Assembly: GCA_023362775.1 (NCBI GenBank)
Contig: JALMGJ010000001.1
Span: 67,853,501 to 67,917,500, forward strand
Source: Charina bottae
Lineage: Eukaryota > Chordata > Lepidosauria > Squamata > Charinaidae
Reading direction: 5' to 3'
DNA: 64,000 bases
Shown here: positions 34,038 through 44,904 of the stretch, piece by piece
How the letters are laid out: each line of letters begins with the position of its first letter
Numbering within the stretch: the stretch's first letter is position 1
Program-made: the position numbers and the translations under genes
Notes under the pieces: generated by a model
What the model saw: the letters and a program-made list of their open reading frames with translations, nothing else
What the model was told of the DNA's origin: nothing
The model's database searches: none

Positions 34038-35567
34038 ATAATCTTGGTTTTTTTGAGGTTTAGCTGCAACCCAGCTTTTGTACTTTCTTCTTTCACCTTC
34101 ATCATAAGGCTCCTCAACTCCTCCTCACTTTCAGCCATCAAAGTGGTATCATCTGCATATCTAAGATTGTTAATGTTTCTTCCAGCGATTTTAACTCCAG
34201 CCTTGGATTCCTCAAGCCCTGCACGTCGCATGATGTGTTCTGCGTATAGGTTGAATAGGTAGGGTGAGAGTATACAGCCCTGCCGTACTCCTTTCCCAAT
34301 TTTAAACCAGTCCGTTGTTCCGTGCTCTGTTCTTACCGTTGCTACTTGGTCGTTATACAGATTCCTCAGGAGGCAGACAAGATGACTTGGTATCCCCATA
34401 CCACCAAGAACTTGCCACAATTTGTTATGATCCACACAGTCAAAGGCTTTAGAATAGTCAATAAAACAGAAATAGATGTTTTTCTGAAACTCCCTGTCTT
34501 TCTCCATTATCCAGCGGATATTGGCAATTTGGTCTCTAGTTCCTCTGCCTTTTCTAAACCCAGCTTGTACATCTGGCAATTCTCGCTCCATGAACTGCTG
34601 GAGTCTACCTTGCAAGATCTTGAGCATTATCTTACTGGCATGTGAAATAAGTGCCACTGTTCGATAGTTTGAACATTCTTTAGTGCTTCCCTTTTTTGGT
34701 ATGGGGATATAGGTTGATTTTTTTCCAATCTGATGGCCATTCTTGTGTTTTCCAAATTTGCTGGCATATGGCATGCATCACCTTGACAGCATCATCTTGC
34801 AAGATTTTAAACAGTTCAGTTGGGATACCGTCGTCTCCTGCTGCCTTGTTATTAGCAATGCTTCTTAAGGCCCATTCAACCTCACTCTTCAGGATGTCTG
34901 GCTCTAACTCACTGACCACACCATCAAAGCTATCTCCAATATTATTATCCTTCCTATACAGACCTTCCGTATATTCTTGCCACCTTTTCTTGATCTCTTC
35001 TGCTTCTGTTAGGTCCTTACCAACTTTGTTTTTGATCATACCCATTTTTGCCTGGAATTTACCTCCAATGTTTCTAATTTTCTGGAAGAGGTCTCTTGTC
35101 CTTCCTATTCTATTGTCTTCTTCCACTTCCGCACATTGCTTGTTTAAAAATAATTCCTTATCTCTTCTGGCTAACCTCTGGAATTTTGCATTTAATTGGG
35201 CATATCTCCCCCTATCACTTTTGCCTTTTGCTTTCCTTCTTTCTTGGGCTACTTCCAGTGTCTCAGCAGACAGCCATCTTGCCTTCTTGGTTTTCTTTTT
35301 CTTTGGGACATTTTTTGTTGCCGCCTCCTGAACAATGCTGCGAACTTCTTTCCATAGTTCTTCCGGGACCCTATCTACTAAATCTAGTCCCTTAAATCTA
35401 TTCTTCACCTCCACTGCATATTCCTTAGGAATATTAGTGAGCTCATATCTAACTGATCTGTGGGTCTTCCCTATTCTCTTTAGTCTGATTCTAAATTTTG
35501 CAATAAGAAGTTTGTGATCTGAACTACAGTCAGCTCCAGGTCTTGTTTTTACCGACTGTATAGATGT
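34038..35567 (-). pseudogene. BovB-like (lineage B) RTE, 5' part
   Basis: This continues the element at 28953-29607. Two minus-strand frames are seen. The frame from 35414 to 34680 covers the linker (KNRFKGLDLVDRVPEELW, KKRWQEYTEGLYRKD, NKAAGDDGIPTELFKIL). The frame from 34774 covers the reverse transcriptase (STKECSNYRTVALISHASK, AGFRKGRGTRDQ, CFIDYSKAFDCVDH, GVRQGCILSP, YADD). They are joined by a frameshift at a run of Ts near 34718. The similarity to BovB stops at about 35567, inside the endonuclease domain, so the element is 5'-truncated. The (AAAT)n L2 tail interrupts it at 34037. Confidence 0.9.
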
Positions 35568-35917
35568 CCGGTGTGTATGCTACCTTTGAAAAACTGAGCT
35601 AAGTACATTTTTTCAGACCACATGAGCTCGCAAGACTTCAGATTTTTAGTAACATTCTCTTTCAGTGTTTGCATTAATTTTCTAGGTGGAATCTGCAATA
35701 ATTGCTTAGAGGAAGTTCCATTGGTATCACTTAAGAACTGTGTAATAGTTGCACGTTCAGAATCTAGATATAATTCATTCAACCTTAAATATAGCATTTT
35801 TACACAAACCTTGTATTCCTTCTTAATTACTGTACTTAATGTGGCTAAATGAACCTGAACCAAAATTAAGGTGCCTCTCCAAACGGTTCCTAAAGCTAAA
35901 TGAACTATAAGTGCCAT
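35549..35917 (-). pseudogene. possible coding remnant, unidentified
   Basis: A 122-codon open frame lies directly upstream of the truncated RTE end on the same strand. It encodes a helix-like, non-repetitive sequence (LYLRLNELYLDSERATITQF, LMQTLKENVTKNLKSCEL). A stop (TGA) precedes the ATG by three codons. The last codons overlap the RTE junction at about 35567. I do not recognise it. It may be an exon or processed-pseudogene fragment, or a chance frame. Confidence 0.25.
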
Positions 35918-37955
35918 TTCAAAAAGTCAGGACAATTTTATACAGGTAGGCCGACACAATGAATTGGATCCAAGCTTACCCATATTTAGGAAAAGTTCCA
36001 CTAAGGCAGGGAAACAAGATGGCTATTATGCATGGCCCAAACAAGGACAAACAGGTTATTGATTTGCATTACATTTGCTCATTGGTCTATGCTGATTTTA
36101 TGTATAGTTTAGTCAGGTAGAGAATAATCTATATATTTTTAACCAGTTCTCATTCCATTTGATGAAAGATTATTTGTTTTCCAAAGTTATTTTGGATGAG
36201 AAGGGAACAGCAATGAAATGTCTATGGGTGGAGTGGAGTATTCTTGTTTACTATGGGGTGATCAAGGGGGGGAGGGGGGAAAGAGAAAGAGAATATCCTC
36301 TCTTTCATTGTACAATCATCTCCACTGCACTCTACAGCCCCTTCTCTTTCCCTCGCTTCAATTAAAACTACTGTTTTCAAGTTTTCTGCCTCAACACAGA
36401 GGGAAACTGTTCCATTAAACTGGGAAAGAAAGAAAAAAAAATGGATAAAAAGCCACTTCCATATTGCTGCCCAAAAAACTGCAAGGGTGCATCCCTGGAA
36501 TCACCAAAAGTTGAAGTCAATTTATAGAAAAGTTGAAATTGGACTTCTCTTAGTCACCTGCCACAGGGCCCCACCTTTTCATTAAGGTTGGAAGAAATTC
36601 TTAGGAACTTCAGCTGGATTTTTGAGTAAGCATCTTTCGGTTTGAGCTATAAGACTCTTAACAGTTGCTTTTGCACAGCAACTCGTGTGTTACCAGGGCT
36701 TAGCAAAAGGGCAGGATGAAAGTTTCCTAGTAATTCTTGCTAATGGAATGTGACACCCCTCTGAGTTTTGGAGAAAAGGCAGAAAAACTTGAAGCAGTTG
36801 CCATTTGAATGTGGGCATAGGCGAGGAGCCGAGACTTTTCAGATGGAGTTGGTTAAAATGTGTCCTTTCCCTTATTATATCAACCAATTAGCAACCATGC
36901 TTGCTCTGGAAATATATGCATTTCATAATCAGGAATTCAATCAAATTTCTTTTCCTGAGTCCTTTTTATGGTGGTTTTCACTAGTCTAGATTACATGGTG
37001 GCTCAGGTTTTTCCCCACTGAACCATGAGAAGGCAATGTAGTGCCATCCTTTCAATATTTTGAACTTTAACTCTCACCAGCCCTTGACAAAGGAACATGG
37101 GAACTGTCAACAACACCTGGAAGGCACTAAATTGTTCACTCCTGCTCTGTACCTTCACCTATATGTTTTACGTAGTGCCCTGCTGCTACATTCCCATTCC
37201 TTCCCCTCTACTCTGCACTGCATGTGCTCATTCTATATGGATTTTAAAGTCTGGGGGGAAAATAGATGCACTTCTATAAAAATTTAGGAAACATACACAA
37301 GGGCATGATTTCATCGTGGTTTAGAAACACGAGATTTCTGAATGCTCTCCTCTGAGAATATGACTGGATAGAGTTTGCTGAAAACAAGATGGTAACCAAT
37401 CTTCTTATTAAGTAAGTTCAGTGTACAGGAAATCCATAAAAAGAAAAGTGCCCTCAAGCCTCACTCCTGACAATCAAGGTAGTAATAAGAGGTGAGTAGA
37501 GACTGCATTGGTAAGGAAGAAACATAACAACGACTTAGGCTAATGGTATTTGCAAAAGCTTAACTAAACAGCAAACACTGTTGCTTCTATATTGTTCAAA
37601 ATCTTGGTGTTCCGGAGACCAAATAACTCAGAATCCTCATCGAGAAGGCTTACTACAGCAGGAGGGATGGGGGAGAATAGAGAAACAATGGGTAGCAAAT
37701 CAGGAGAGGAAACTTTGTACACTATGAGGAAAGAAAATGGTTCTGCCACAGCCTTATACACACAAACAAAGGCTTACAGGTCTGTTGCCAAAATGCAATC
37801 CTCAAGCTCCATCAGAAATAACTAAGGCACAATTGGTATCTTTTTATTCCAGTTAGACATTTGTCTGTCTTCACCAGATCTTTGAAAGATTATATAAGGA
37901 AGGCAGGTTGTACGAAAGCAGAAGGGATAAATCTGTTGACAGATAGGATGCAGTC
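35918..37955. other. intergenic, no gene seen
   Basis: No recognisable gene or repeat. A-rich and G-rich runs lie near 36265-36290 and 36428-36441. Confidence 0.5.
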
Positions 37956-37958
37956 TGA

Positions 37959-38235
37959 TTTTCCTTTCCTTTCCTTTCCTTTCCTTTCCTTTCCTTTCCT
38001 TTCCTTTCCTTTCCTTTCCTTTCCTTTCCTTTCCTTTCCTTTCCTTTCCTTTCCTTTCCTTTCCTTCCCTTCCCTTTCCTTCCCTTCCCTTCCCTTCCCT
38101 TCCCTTCCCTTCCCTTCCCTTCCCTTCCCTTCTCTTCCCTCCCCTCCCCTCCCCTCCCCTTCCCTCCCCCTTCCCTCCCCCTCCCCTTCCCCTTCCCCTT
38201 CCCCTTCCCCTTTCTTTTTTCTTTCTTTTAATTGG
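37959..38235. repeat. long pyrimidine microsatellite, TTTCC to TTCCC to TCCCC
   Basis: The plus strand is almost pure pyrimidine for about 270 bp. TTTCC-type pentamers run from 37959 to about 38073, TTCCC-type pentamers to about 38130, then CCCCT and CCCCTT units to about 38212, ending in a T-rich segment. Long open frames across it on both strands are repeat artefacts. Confidence 0.97.
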
Positions 38236-38239
38236 AAGC

Positions 38240-39331
38240 TGATGTTTGTCAGAATGAGACTTTTCAGGGTTGCTGTGGAACAATAGAGCTCAATTGGCTT
38301 TTTTATCAGCAAAGCTCAAGCAAGAATCCTTTGAAATTTCAGAGTGGTGTGTGGTTCTGCATTTTAGGCAGATACTTGATTTGATGCAGAAATGTGAAAG
38401 ATTTCATGCCTTGAGAAACTGAGTTCTGATAGATTCTTCCTTACCTCCTTTGTAAAAAAAATGCTTTTCAAATGCAATCAGACAGAATATGTCTACTGAG
38501 ACCAATGATTAGTCACAGTTTGACAACAAGCATTGCAAATTTCATAGGAAATGAATCCTACTTTGTCGTGGGAGGATTTTGCTTGGTTTAAATTATAAAA
38601 AATGAAAAATTGTTATTTAAAGGTTATAGAATCCAGTCAAGAATGCATACATTTTTCTGTGTAATAAAATGTTTCATTAAAAATAACGATCAAATATTGC
38701 ACTATCCTATGCTTTCAGAATTCATTTGGCAAGAAGCTGTAGCTGATTTTTCCACAAGTAGAAATATGAATCCAAGGGTAGCATAAAGATGACTTAAATC
38801 ATATGTTTAAATGTAAATATTGATAAACATTATCTATAACCAAAATTATCCAACATTATCTAAATAAACCAAACAATTTTGTTTTTGTTTCATTTATCTG
38901 AATACGTAGAAATGCCGCACAGCAAAATGTCTTTCTATCATTCACTGATAAATTAATCAATTTTACATATATCTGCTTAAACTAGCCATTGTAAAGCAAA
39001 AGGCATATTTCTGGTTATTTCAGATTTTACGCATTGAGTGCCCATTATCCCATGGCATATGGATATGTTCAAGCAGACAGGAAAATTCCATTCCTTTTAT
39101 ATCTATATTTTCAAAATCTGGGGTAATAGTTATTTGCATGCTTGGGACCCCTTGGGAGGGAGGGAGGGAGGGAGATTCTACAAAGTTTGTTCCAAAAAAA
39201 CAAACAAAACCACCACCACCTGACAGTTAATTAGCACAACTTATAACAGGCCAGAACATATCAGGAGTCATTGAATCCAAGAAAGTACGGTATATGATGT
39301 GCTCTGATATAATATTCCCAGGCCAGCAAAC
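38240..39331. other. AT-rich intergenic, no gene seen
   Basis: Nothing recognisable apart from a (GGGA)n run at 39155-39174. Confidence 0.5.
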
Positions 39332-39343
39332 TATTATTTATTA

Positions 39344-39669
39344 TGGTTGTTGTGGGTCTTCCGGGCTGTGTGGCCATGTTCTGGAAGTTGTGGTTCCTAA
39401 CGTTTCGCCAGCATCTGTGGCCAGCATCTTCAGAGGGCAGGAGCACAGACAGAAGGCTCTTTCTGTGCTCAGGTTCTACCTACTGAATTCTCATTATTAT
39501 TCTGATTATAATACTGAAATCCTTTCGCTTCTGTCTGTGCTCCTGCCCTCTGAAGATGCTGGCCACAGATGCTGGCGAAACGTTAGGAACCACAACTTCC
39601 AGAACACGGCCACACAGCCCGGAAGACCCACAACAGCCATCCAACTCCAGCCGTGAAAGCCTTCGACAA
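39344..39669. mobile_element. Penelope-like snap-back insertion with long inverted repeat
   Basis: Two arms of about 107 bp (39348-39454 and 39532-39636) are nearly perfect inverted copies, separated by about 77 bp. Each contains 'aacgtttcgccagcatctg' or its complement. The right arm continues into 'gccgtgaaagccttcgacaa', which I associate with the 3' end of reptilian Penelope-like elements. A 12-bp exact repeat (tattatttatta, 39332-39343 and 39670-39681) flanks the whole as a target duplication. No coding capacity. The alternative is a MITE with long inverted ends, but a 12-bp duplication and an asymmetric right end favour retrotransposition. Confidence 0.75.
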
Positions 39670-39682
39670 TATTATTTATTAG

Positions 39683-39945
39683 TTCAATTTATATGGCCGC
39701 AAGCTTGGCACAGGACTCAGAGTGACATACATCATTAGTAAACAGCCCACAACTGAGTCCATATAAAAACCACCCAATGAAGAGATAATAAAAAATAAAC
39801 ACGAAGGACATAAAAATTCGGCCAAGATTGTACCACCCCTGACCCAGTGCTTCAGGAAAGAGCTAGGTATTTAATGCTTTCCAAAAGGCAGATAGGGTTG
39901 GGCTCAACCAAATCTATGGTTGATAGGATGCAGTTGCACTAATAG
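39683..39945 (-). mobile_element. degraded L2-like LINE 3' end
   Basis: The plus strand reads 'caatttatatggccgcaagc', then 'ggactcagagtgacatac', and later 'gctttccaaaaggcag' and 'gggttgggctc', the complement of the L2 C-terminal coding end and tail. Old and incomplete. It lies next to the snap-back insertion. Confidence 0.55.
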
Positions 39946-41074
39946 GCCTTGGTCTTAGGTCTATTAACAGCAGTCAATTTCCCACTGTGATTTTCAAAGA
40001 GAATACAACTCACACATGATTTTATTTCAGTATGCACAGTGTGAGGACACACTGTAGGATGTTGTAGGTAGAAGCTACTCTGAACTTCAAAGAAGACAGC
40101 TTTGACTGTACCCGTGTCTGAAGGCAAGGCTAGCAGTTAGGTCTCTGACCGTGTATCAACAATGGAGCCATAAATCACATTTACTTTCAAATCTAATACC
40201 TAGCATTTAAAGTCAAGAGACATTTAGTGAGCCTTCTTAATGACATAGCATAATTTATTGTGCCCTAATTTATTTTCCATATGACAAGACAAAGCTGAAG
40301 CACTGTTGGTAGTGACTTTGATTTCTATACAGAGCCACGTGTCATCTGCAATCAAAATATCTTGCTGGATAACAAGATTTGCTTTAATTTCATTGCACTG
40401 ACAATTAAATTCAAGTTATGCTCGGCATTTGAGTACAATTAAATGCAAGGAGTGGTATGGAAGTGTAGTATAAATGATATTGCTGCTGTGACATGCACTA
40501 ACAGAAAGCAGGTTTGATCCAAATGTTTATTATAGGCTAGCGTGATAATACCACCTAAACTGGAAGGGTGCATATGGATTTGAAAAGTGCAAGGCCATTT
40601 AAATGTGATATGTTCAAATATGGTCCTCTTCCTGCTAATGTCAAAGCCTCCCATAATATATACTGAGGATACCTCGCCCTTACCATGGTCCTTACCATTG
40701 TTCCTTGGCAGATTGGAACCTGAAGAAAGGTAGACAGGTTTCCACAAAATGTATCACTTTTCCTTCATTCTCAGAGGGTGATTATCTCTCTTCCCCATCT
40801 GAGTAGAGGGATCCAGAAACAGGAACTGGGCAATCACAATCTCGAGCTTGAAAAGTTACAGACATTATTAAAGACATACTAGTTGAAGAAACTCTGTTGT
40901 AAGCCTCCATTTCAATGGATCCTCAAATATCCTGTTAGACCCGTTTTCCTACATTTGCTTTGTTGTGTTTAAAAATCTGAACTAATGGTCAATGCATTTG
41001 ATAACAGACATATTTCAGTGTGATAATCAATTACTTTGAATTTAATAAAGCCTGCTACCAAGTTCTATCAGTGT
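39946..41074. other. intergenic, no gene seen
   Basis: Nothing recognisable. Confidence 0.5.
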
Positions 41075-41082
41075 TTATAGTT

Positions 41083-41183
41083 CAGTGTTTCTCAACCTTG
41101 GCAACTTTAAGATGTGTGGACTTCAACTCCCAGAATTCCCCAGCCAGCAAGTTGGAGAAAGTTGCCAAGATTGAGAAACACTG
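41083..41183. mobile_element. hAT-like MITE, complete
   Basis: The element is 101 bp, starting 'cagtgtttctcaaccttgg' and ending 'gattgagaaacactg'. It is flanked by ttatagtt (41075-41082) and ttatggtt (41184-41191), a 7-of-8 duplication. Same family as 20400-20503 and 947-1017. Confidence 0.88.
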
Positions 41184-41191
41184 TTATGGTT

Positions 41192-41813
41192 TAAAGGCAC
41201 ACACTCCCCCTTGGATGGTTCCAGTTTCCAAACATCCAAAGCTGCCATTCTGTAGTATACAACATGGTTCTCTTCAGTTGTTTTGGACTGTAATAGCTCC
41301 TATTGGCCCCAACCAGCCTGGCCAATAGTTGGAGATGATGAAATTTGTAATCCAACATACCTGAAGGCCATGATGTGGGGAAAGGCTGATCTAGACTATA
41401 AACTCACCAGTTAGCTTCTTCCTAGGCTTTATTTGTTCCTTGTCTATTTCCTTACTACCAAGGAATAGGTCGGAGCATATTCTGTTTTAAGCCCCTCTGT
41501 GAAATGTTGCCAAGTGCTTAAAGGGTAAAAGGCTCAGAATTAAATTTGCAAGTTCTTCCTTCTATCTCTTCTTTTGTAACCATAACAATTTCTAAAAATT
41601 GCGGCTAAGGGAAAGGGAAGCCTTTTGTGTCCTTCTACCCCAGATATTTGTGCTAGGAGTTGCTGGATCTTTCCACTACTGTACACATATAATGAACTAC
41701 TGACTGACTTGCAGTGGTCAGTCTCTTTGGAGAACTTAGAACTTGACCAATTCTACCCATACAAACCACCCATTGGAGCTTTTCTTATGCAGCAAAATCC
41801 TCTCGTGCTCTGG
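41192..41813. other. intergenic; possible old repeat at 41290-41397
   Basis: 'gttggagatgatgaaatttg' followed by 'ggggaaaggctgatctaga' resembles the end of an old interspersed repeat, but I cannot place its family or ends. Confidence 0.35.
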
Positions 41814-41824
41814 CATGACCTTTA

Positions 41825-42161
41825 AAAAAGGTAAAGGTTTCCCCCCCCCCGCACATTTGTGCAGTCGTGTCCGACTCTAGGGGCTGGTGCTCATCTCCGT
41901 TTGTTAGCTGAAGAGCCAGCGTTGTCCGAATATGCTTCTACAGTCATGTGGCCGGCATGACGCACACGGAACGCTGTTACCATCCCACCAAAGTGGTACC
42001 TATTCATCTACTTGCATTGGCATGCTTTCAAATTGCTAGGCTGGCAAGAGCTGGGGCGAGTGCGGGAGCTCACTCCGTCACGCGGGGCTAGGGATCTGAA
42101 CCTCCGAACTTGCGATCTTCCGATCGACAAGCCGTCTTACCCGCTGAGCCACCACGCCCCT
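41825..42161 (-). mobile_element. Sauria-type SINE, complete
   Basis: This is a full minus-strand copy: tail 'ggtaaaggttt' at the left, BovB-like motif at 41862-41878, body, and tRNA-like head ending at about 42160 with 'gctgagccaccacgcccc'. An exact 11-bp duplication (catgaccttta, 41814-41824 and 42162-42172) fixes the ends. The motif at 41862-41878 is identical over 17 nt to the BovB end at 12451-12467. Confidence 0.93.
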
Positions 42162-42399
42162 CATGACCTTTACACTTAGATATTTTTTTATCCTGATTTC
42201 TGACTTGCTTCTTTTCTTCCCCTTTCCTTACTTACCCTCCCTGCTTTCCTTGGTCCTGAATAAGGGCTCTTGAACACTTTTGGCAACCTGGCATCACCTT
42301 TTGCATTTGACCGTGGCAGGTTAGTTTAAAGGATTGCAGGCAAACTACTGTAGCTTTGTCCTCCAAAACTTCAGTGCCATGCCCCACATCTCAGTACCT

Positions 42400-42572
42400 G
42401 CTAGTATCTGAGGCAGTTGTATGTTCAGATATACTGCCTTGGAAGGTGGTGGACTCTTCTTCTACGAAGGTGTTTAAAGAAGCTGAATGCCAGGGAAGTT
42501 ATAACAGGGGATTGGATTACATAATCTCCAAAGTTCCTTCTAGTCTTTACCTGTTATGATTCTATATCACGC
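42400..42572 (+). mobile_element. CR1-like LINE 3' end
   Basis: 'actgccttggaaggtggtgg' is followed by 'gtgtttaaagaagctgaatg', 'ggattggattacataatctc' and 'gttatgattctat', the usual order of the CR1 3' end. Moderately decayed; no coding capacity left. Confidence 0.75.
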
Positions 42573-43430
42573 ATACCTATCTCAGAAAAGTTCTATACAA
42601 AGACAAGCTGAAGGGACTGAAGGCTGCTTTTGAGCATTTCTAAAGACAGGTGAAATTGAAGTGCAAAGAGCCATTCATAATCAGTGATGGACAAGAAAAT
42701 TTCTTCTGGGATCTTCAAAGACCACACACACACACAAACAAAAGGAGGAGAGTAGAAAAAGGTTTCAGGATCCAATGTTACCAAATGGGTTTGAAGGACA
42801 AACAAACTGGTTTAGGAAGACATCCTAACAAGGATAAATAGACCTTGGTTTCATAATACCAAAAGCTTTAAAGAATAGTGAAAATTGGGTTTTCTTCTTT
42901 TAGGTTAAGATGTTATCACATTTGAAGCCCTGTGGGAATTGGGGTAGGTGTTCCCCCATTGCTTTTGAAATTGAAAATGGCAAGTCAGAACTAGATCAAG
43001 GCAGGAACTTCAGATGTCTGACAAAACAAACACAGAGACACAAAATCTCATATTCTCACATGTGCAAAATCCATCACAAATGTTCCCAATATGTGAGATG
43101 AGATTTTTTAGGGAACTGACTATCTGGCTTCACATGGTTTTAGTGAGCAAGAGGTCAGTAGATTCTACTGTAAGGGTTCTACTGTAACTAAGCCAAGTTT
43201 TGATGATGTCCAGTCAATTTACTATGCTGCCTCAATGATTTAGTTTTATGGTCATAAAAACGAAGGAAAATATTTATGTATAATTTCCATGAAATATATT
43301 GGAGAATGTGCCTACCGATTTTGAAAGTGTCCAAGTACTAACTGGCAGAGTGTTTCTTTGTTGGCAATACAAAAGGGCCTTTTCAGACTAATAAATAAAT
43401 AGAATGAGATTGTGCACTATTTATTATTTG
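42573..43430. other. intergenic, no gene seen
   Basis: Nothing recognisable. Confidence 0.5.
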
Positions 43431-43434
43431 TTTG

Positions 43435-43595
43435 TTATTATTTGTGGGATATAACCTTGGAGGAAAGATTATATCCCATCTTTCCTGGTAGGAGAGGAAA
43501 TGACTGTCCCCAAATCACCCAATGAGCTTACATGACTGAGGGTGAATTTACTCGGTCCTAATACAACATCTTCACCACTATACCACTTTAGTTGT
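43435..43595 (-). mobile_element. MIR/CORE-like SINE fragment
   Basis: The plus strand reads 'cccatctttcctggtagg', 'caaatcacccaatgagctt', then 'ctcggtcctaatacaacatc' and 'accactataccactt', the complement of the body and tRNA-like head of a MIR/CORE-type SINE. Compare 25795-25985. Confidence 0.55.
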
Positions 43596-43792
43596 TTATT
43601 CTTTCTGCATTCAACCATATGTATTGAAGAAACTCTCTACATAATTAGACACCCTGAGAAAATAGGAACATTTCAAAGTCTGTTGGGGTTTGATATACCC
43701 AGGAATTTACAGAAAGATATAAATTATATTGAGAGGCTTGATATTTAGGTGAAAGGGGAAATATTCTGCAGAGTCACCCAATTAGCAGCCAT

Positions 43793-44136
43793 TGTTGTAG
43801 GGATGATGTGGCAGTGTATGACACATACAACAGGTGCTAAGAGTTAAGTTGGGTGTGGTGGATAATGAGAGTGACCTATAAGGTGATTGGTCAGTTTATA
43901 TATAAATACAGAGATGTCCTGTATTCGTTCTTCTCATTTATTCTCATTCTACCTCGTGTATGCTGTATCGTTGGTTTATCATTTGTTACCTGTGTGGAAG
44001 TGATCTGTAAATACGTATGTATATAAGTAAATAGGATATTTGATATAACTTCTGTTTGGAGTCTATTTACTGCATAGTACTTGGATCGCTGGTGCCTAGG
44101 AGAAGACGCAGGCCGCTCCATCCGCTCGCCCCGACA
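43793..44136 (+). mobile_element. possible solo LTR
   Basis: The 344-bp segment starts TGTTGTAG and ends CCCCGACA. It contains a CCAAT-type 'gattgg' followed closely by a strong TATA-like 'tatatataaatacagag' at about 43898. This layout resembles a small LTR with its own promoter on the plus strand. No 5-bp target duplication was found at these ends, and no second copy is in the window, so the boundaries are uncertain. Confidence 0.4.
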
Positions 44137-44388
44137 AAGTCAATGCACATGATCATGTCCCACCTCCAGGGGCATTCATAGGGCAGGTAAAAAAAAAGTC
44201 AAATTGGCAGTCATAACCATGCAATCAAAGCCCCACCCCCTTTCTATAAGTATTAATGTCACATGCATGTATGTAGGGGCAGAGCTTTAACCACGCAGTT
44301 GCAACCATCATCTTGACTTTTTAGACACCTCCATGGACACCACTGCCTACCCCCCAATAATACCCCCAGGTGTTTATAAGGAACTCTG

Positions 44389-44745
44389 TGTGATGATTTC
44401 AACAACACTGTCCCAAGAAACACCTCTCCATGCAATTCATTGAAATGCAGATAAAGCTTTATTCAGGATACATGTTCATTGAAGCACTCCTAAAGACTTG
44501 AATGCTGATTCCCGCCAAACTATGCCCTCTTAACCATCCCCCTTGCGCGCCAATTCACCAACGATGATCTCATGAAGCAAACGGTCCCATCTCCACTCCG
44601 TTGCAGGTGCGTGACCTTGACCGAGCTGTCTCTAGCTTCCAGCAGCAGACATAACACTCAACTGCCATCCCCCCTCCCAACTACTATGCAAGCACTAGGC
44701 CATGGTTAATTCTAATGGCAGGATTCATAGACATGAACCCTGACA
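44389..44745 (-). repeat. 3' LTR of the gypsy element
   Basis: 357 bp. On the minus strand it carries an AATAAA poly(A) signal (44458-44463), and the segment used for self-priming is at 44492-44503. The preceding polypurine tract is weak; 'ttttggaggg' lies about 10 nt upstream. Confidence 0.95.
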
Positions 44746-44904
44746 TGCCGACCCTCCAAAAGAAAGAATAGTATACAAAGAACCAGAAAGGTGAAAAAGT
44801 ATAAGTATACATAAAGGCATATGGAACAATTCCAGAAATCTTCAGGCTGCAAGACAATGGGAGGCACTGAGATCTGAAAAACAGAAACAATAACAATTGT
44901 GCAG

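Noticed and set aside
37822..38312. Long Lys/Gly/Glu and Phe/Pro/Ser frames on both strands
   Set aside because: They are translations of the pyrimidine microsatellite, with no coding evidence.
44137..44383. Search for an env-like frame or second LTR unit beside the gypsy element
   Set aside because: No open frame or repeat of the LTR lies outside 44389-50287.
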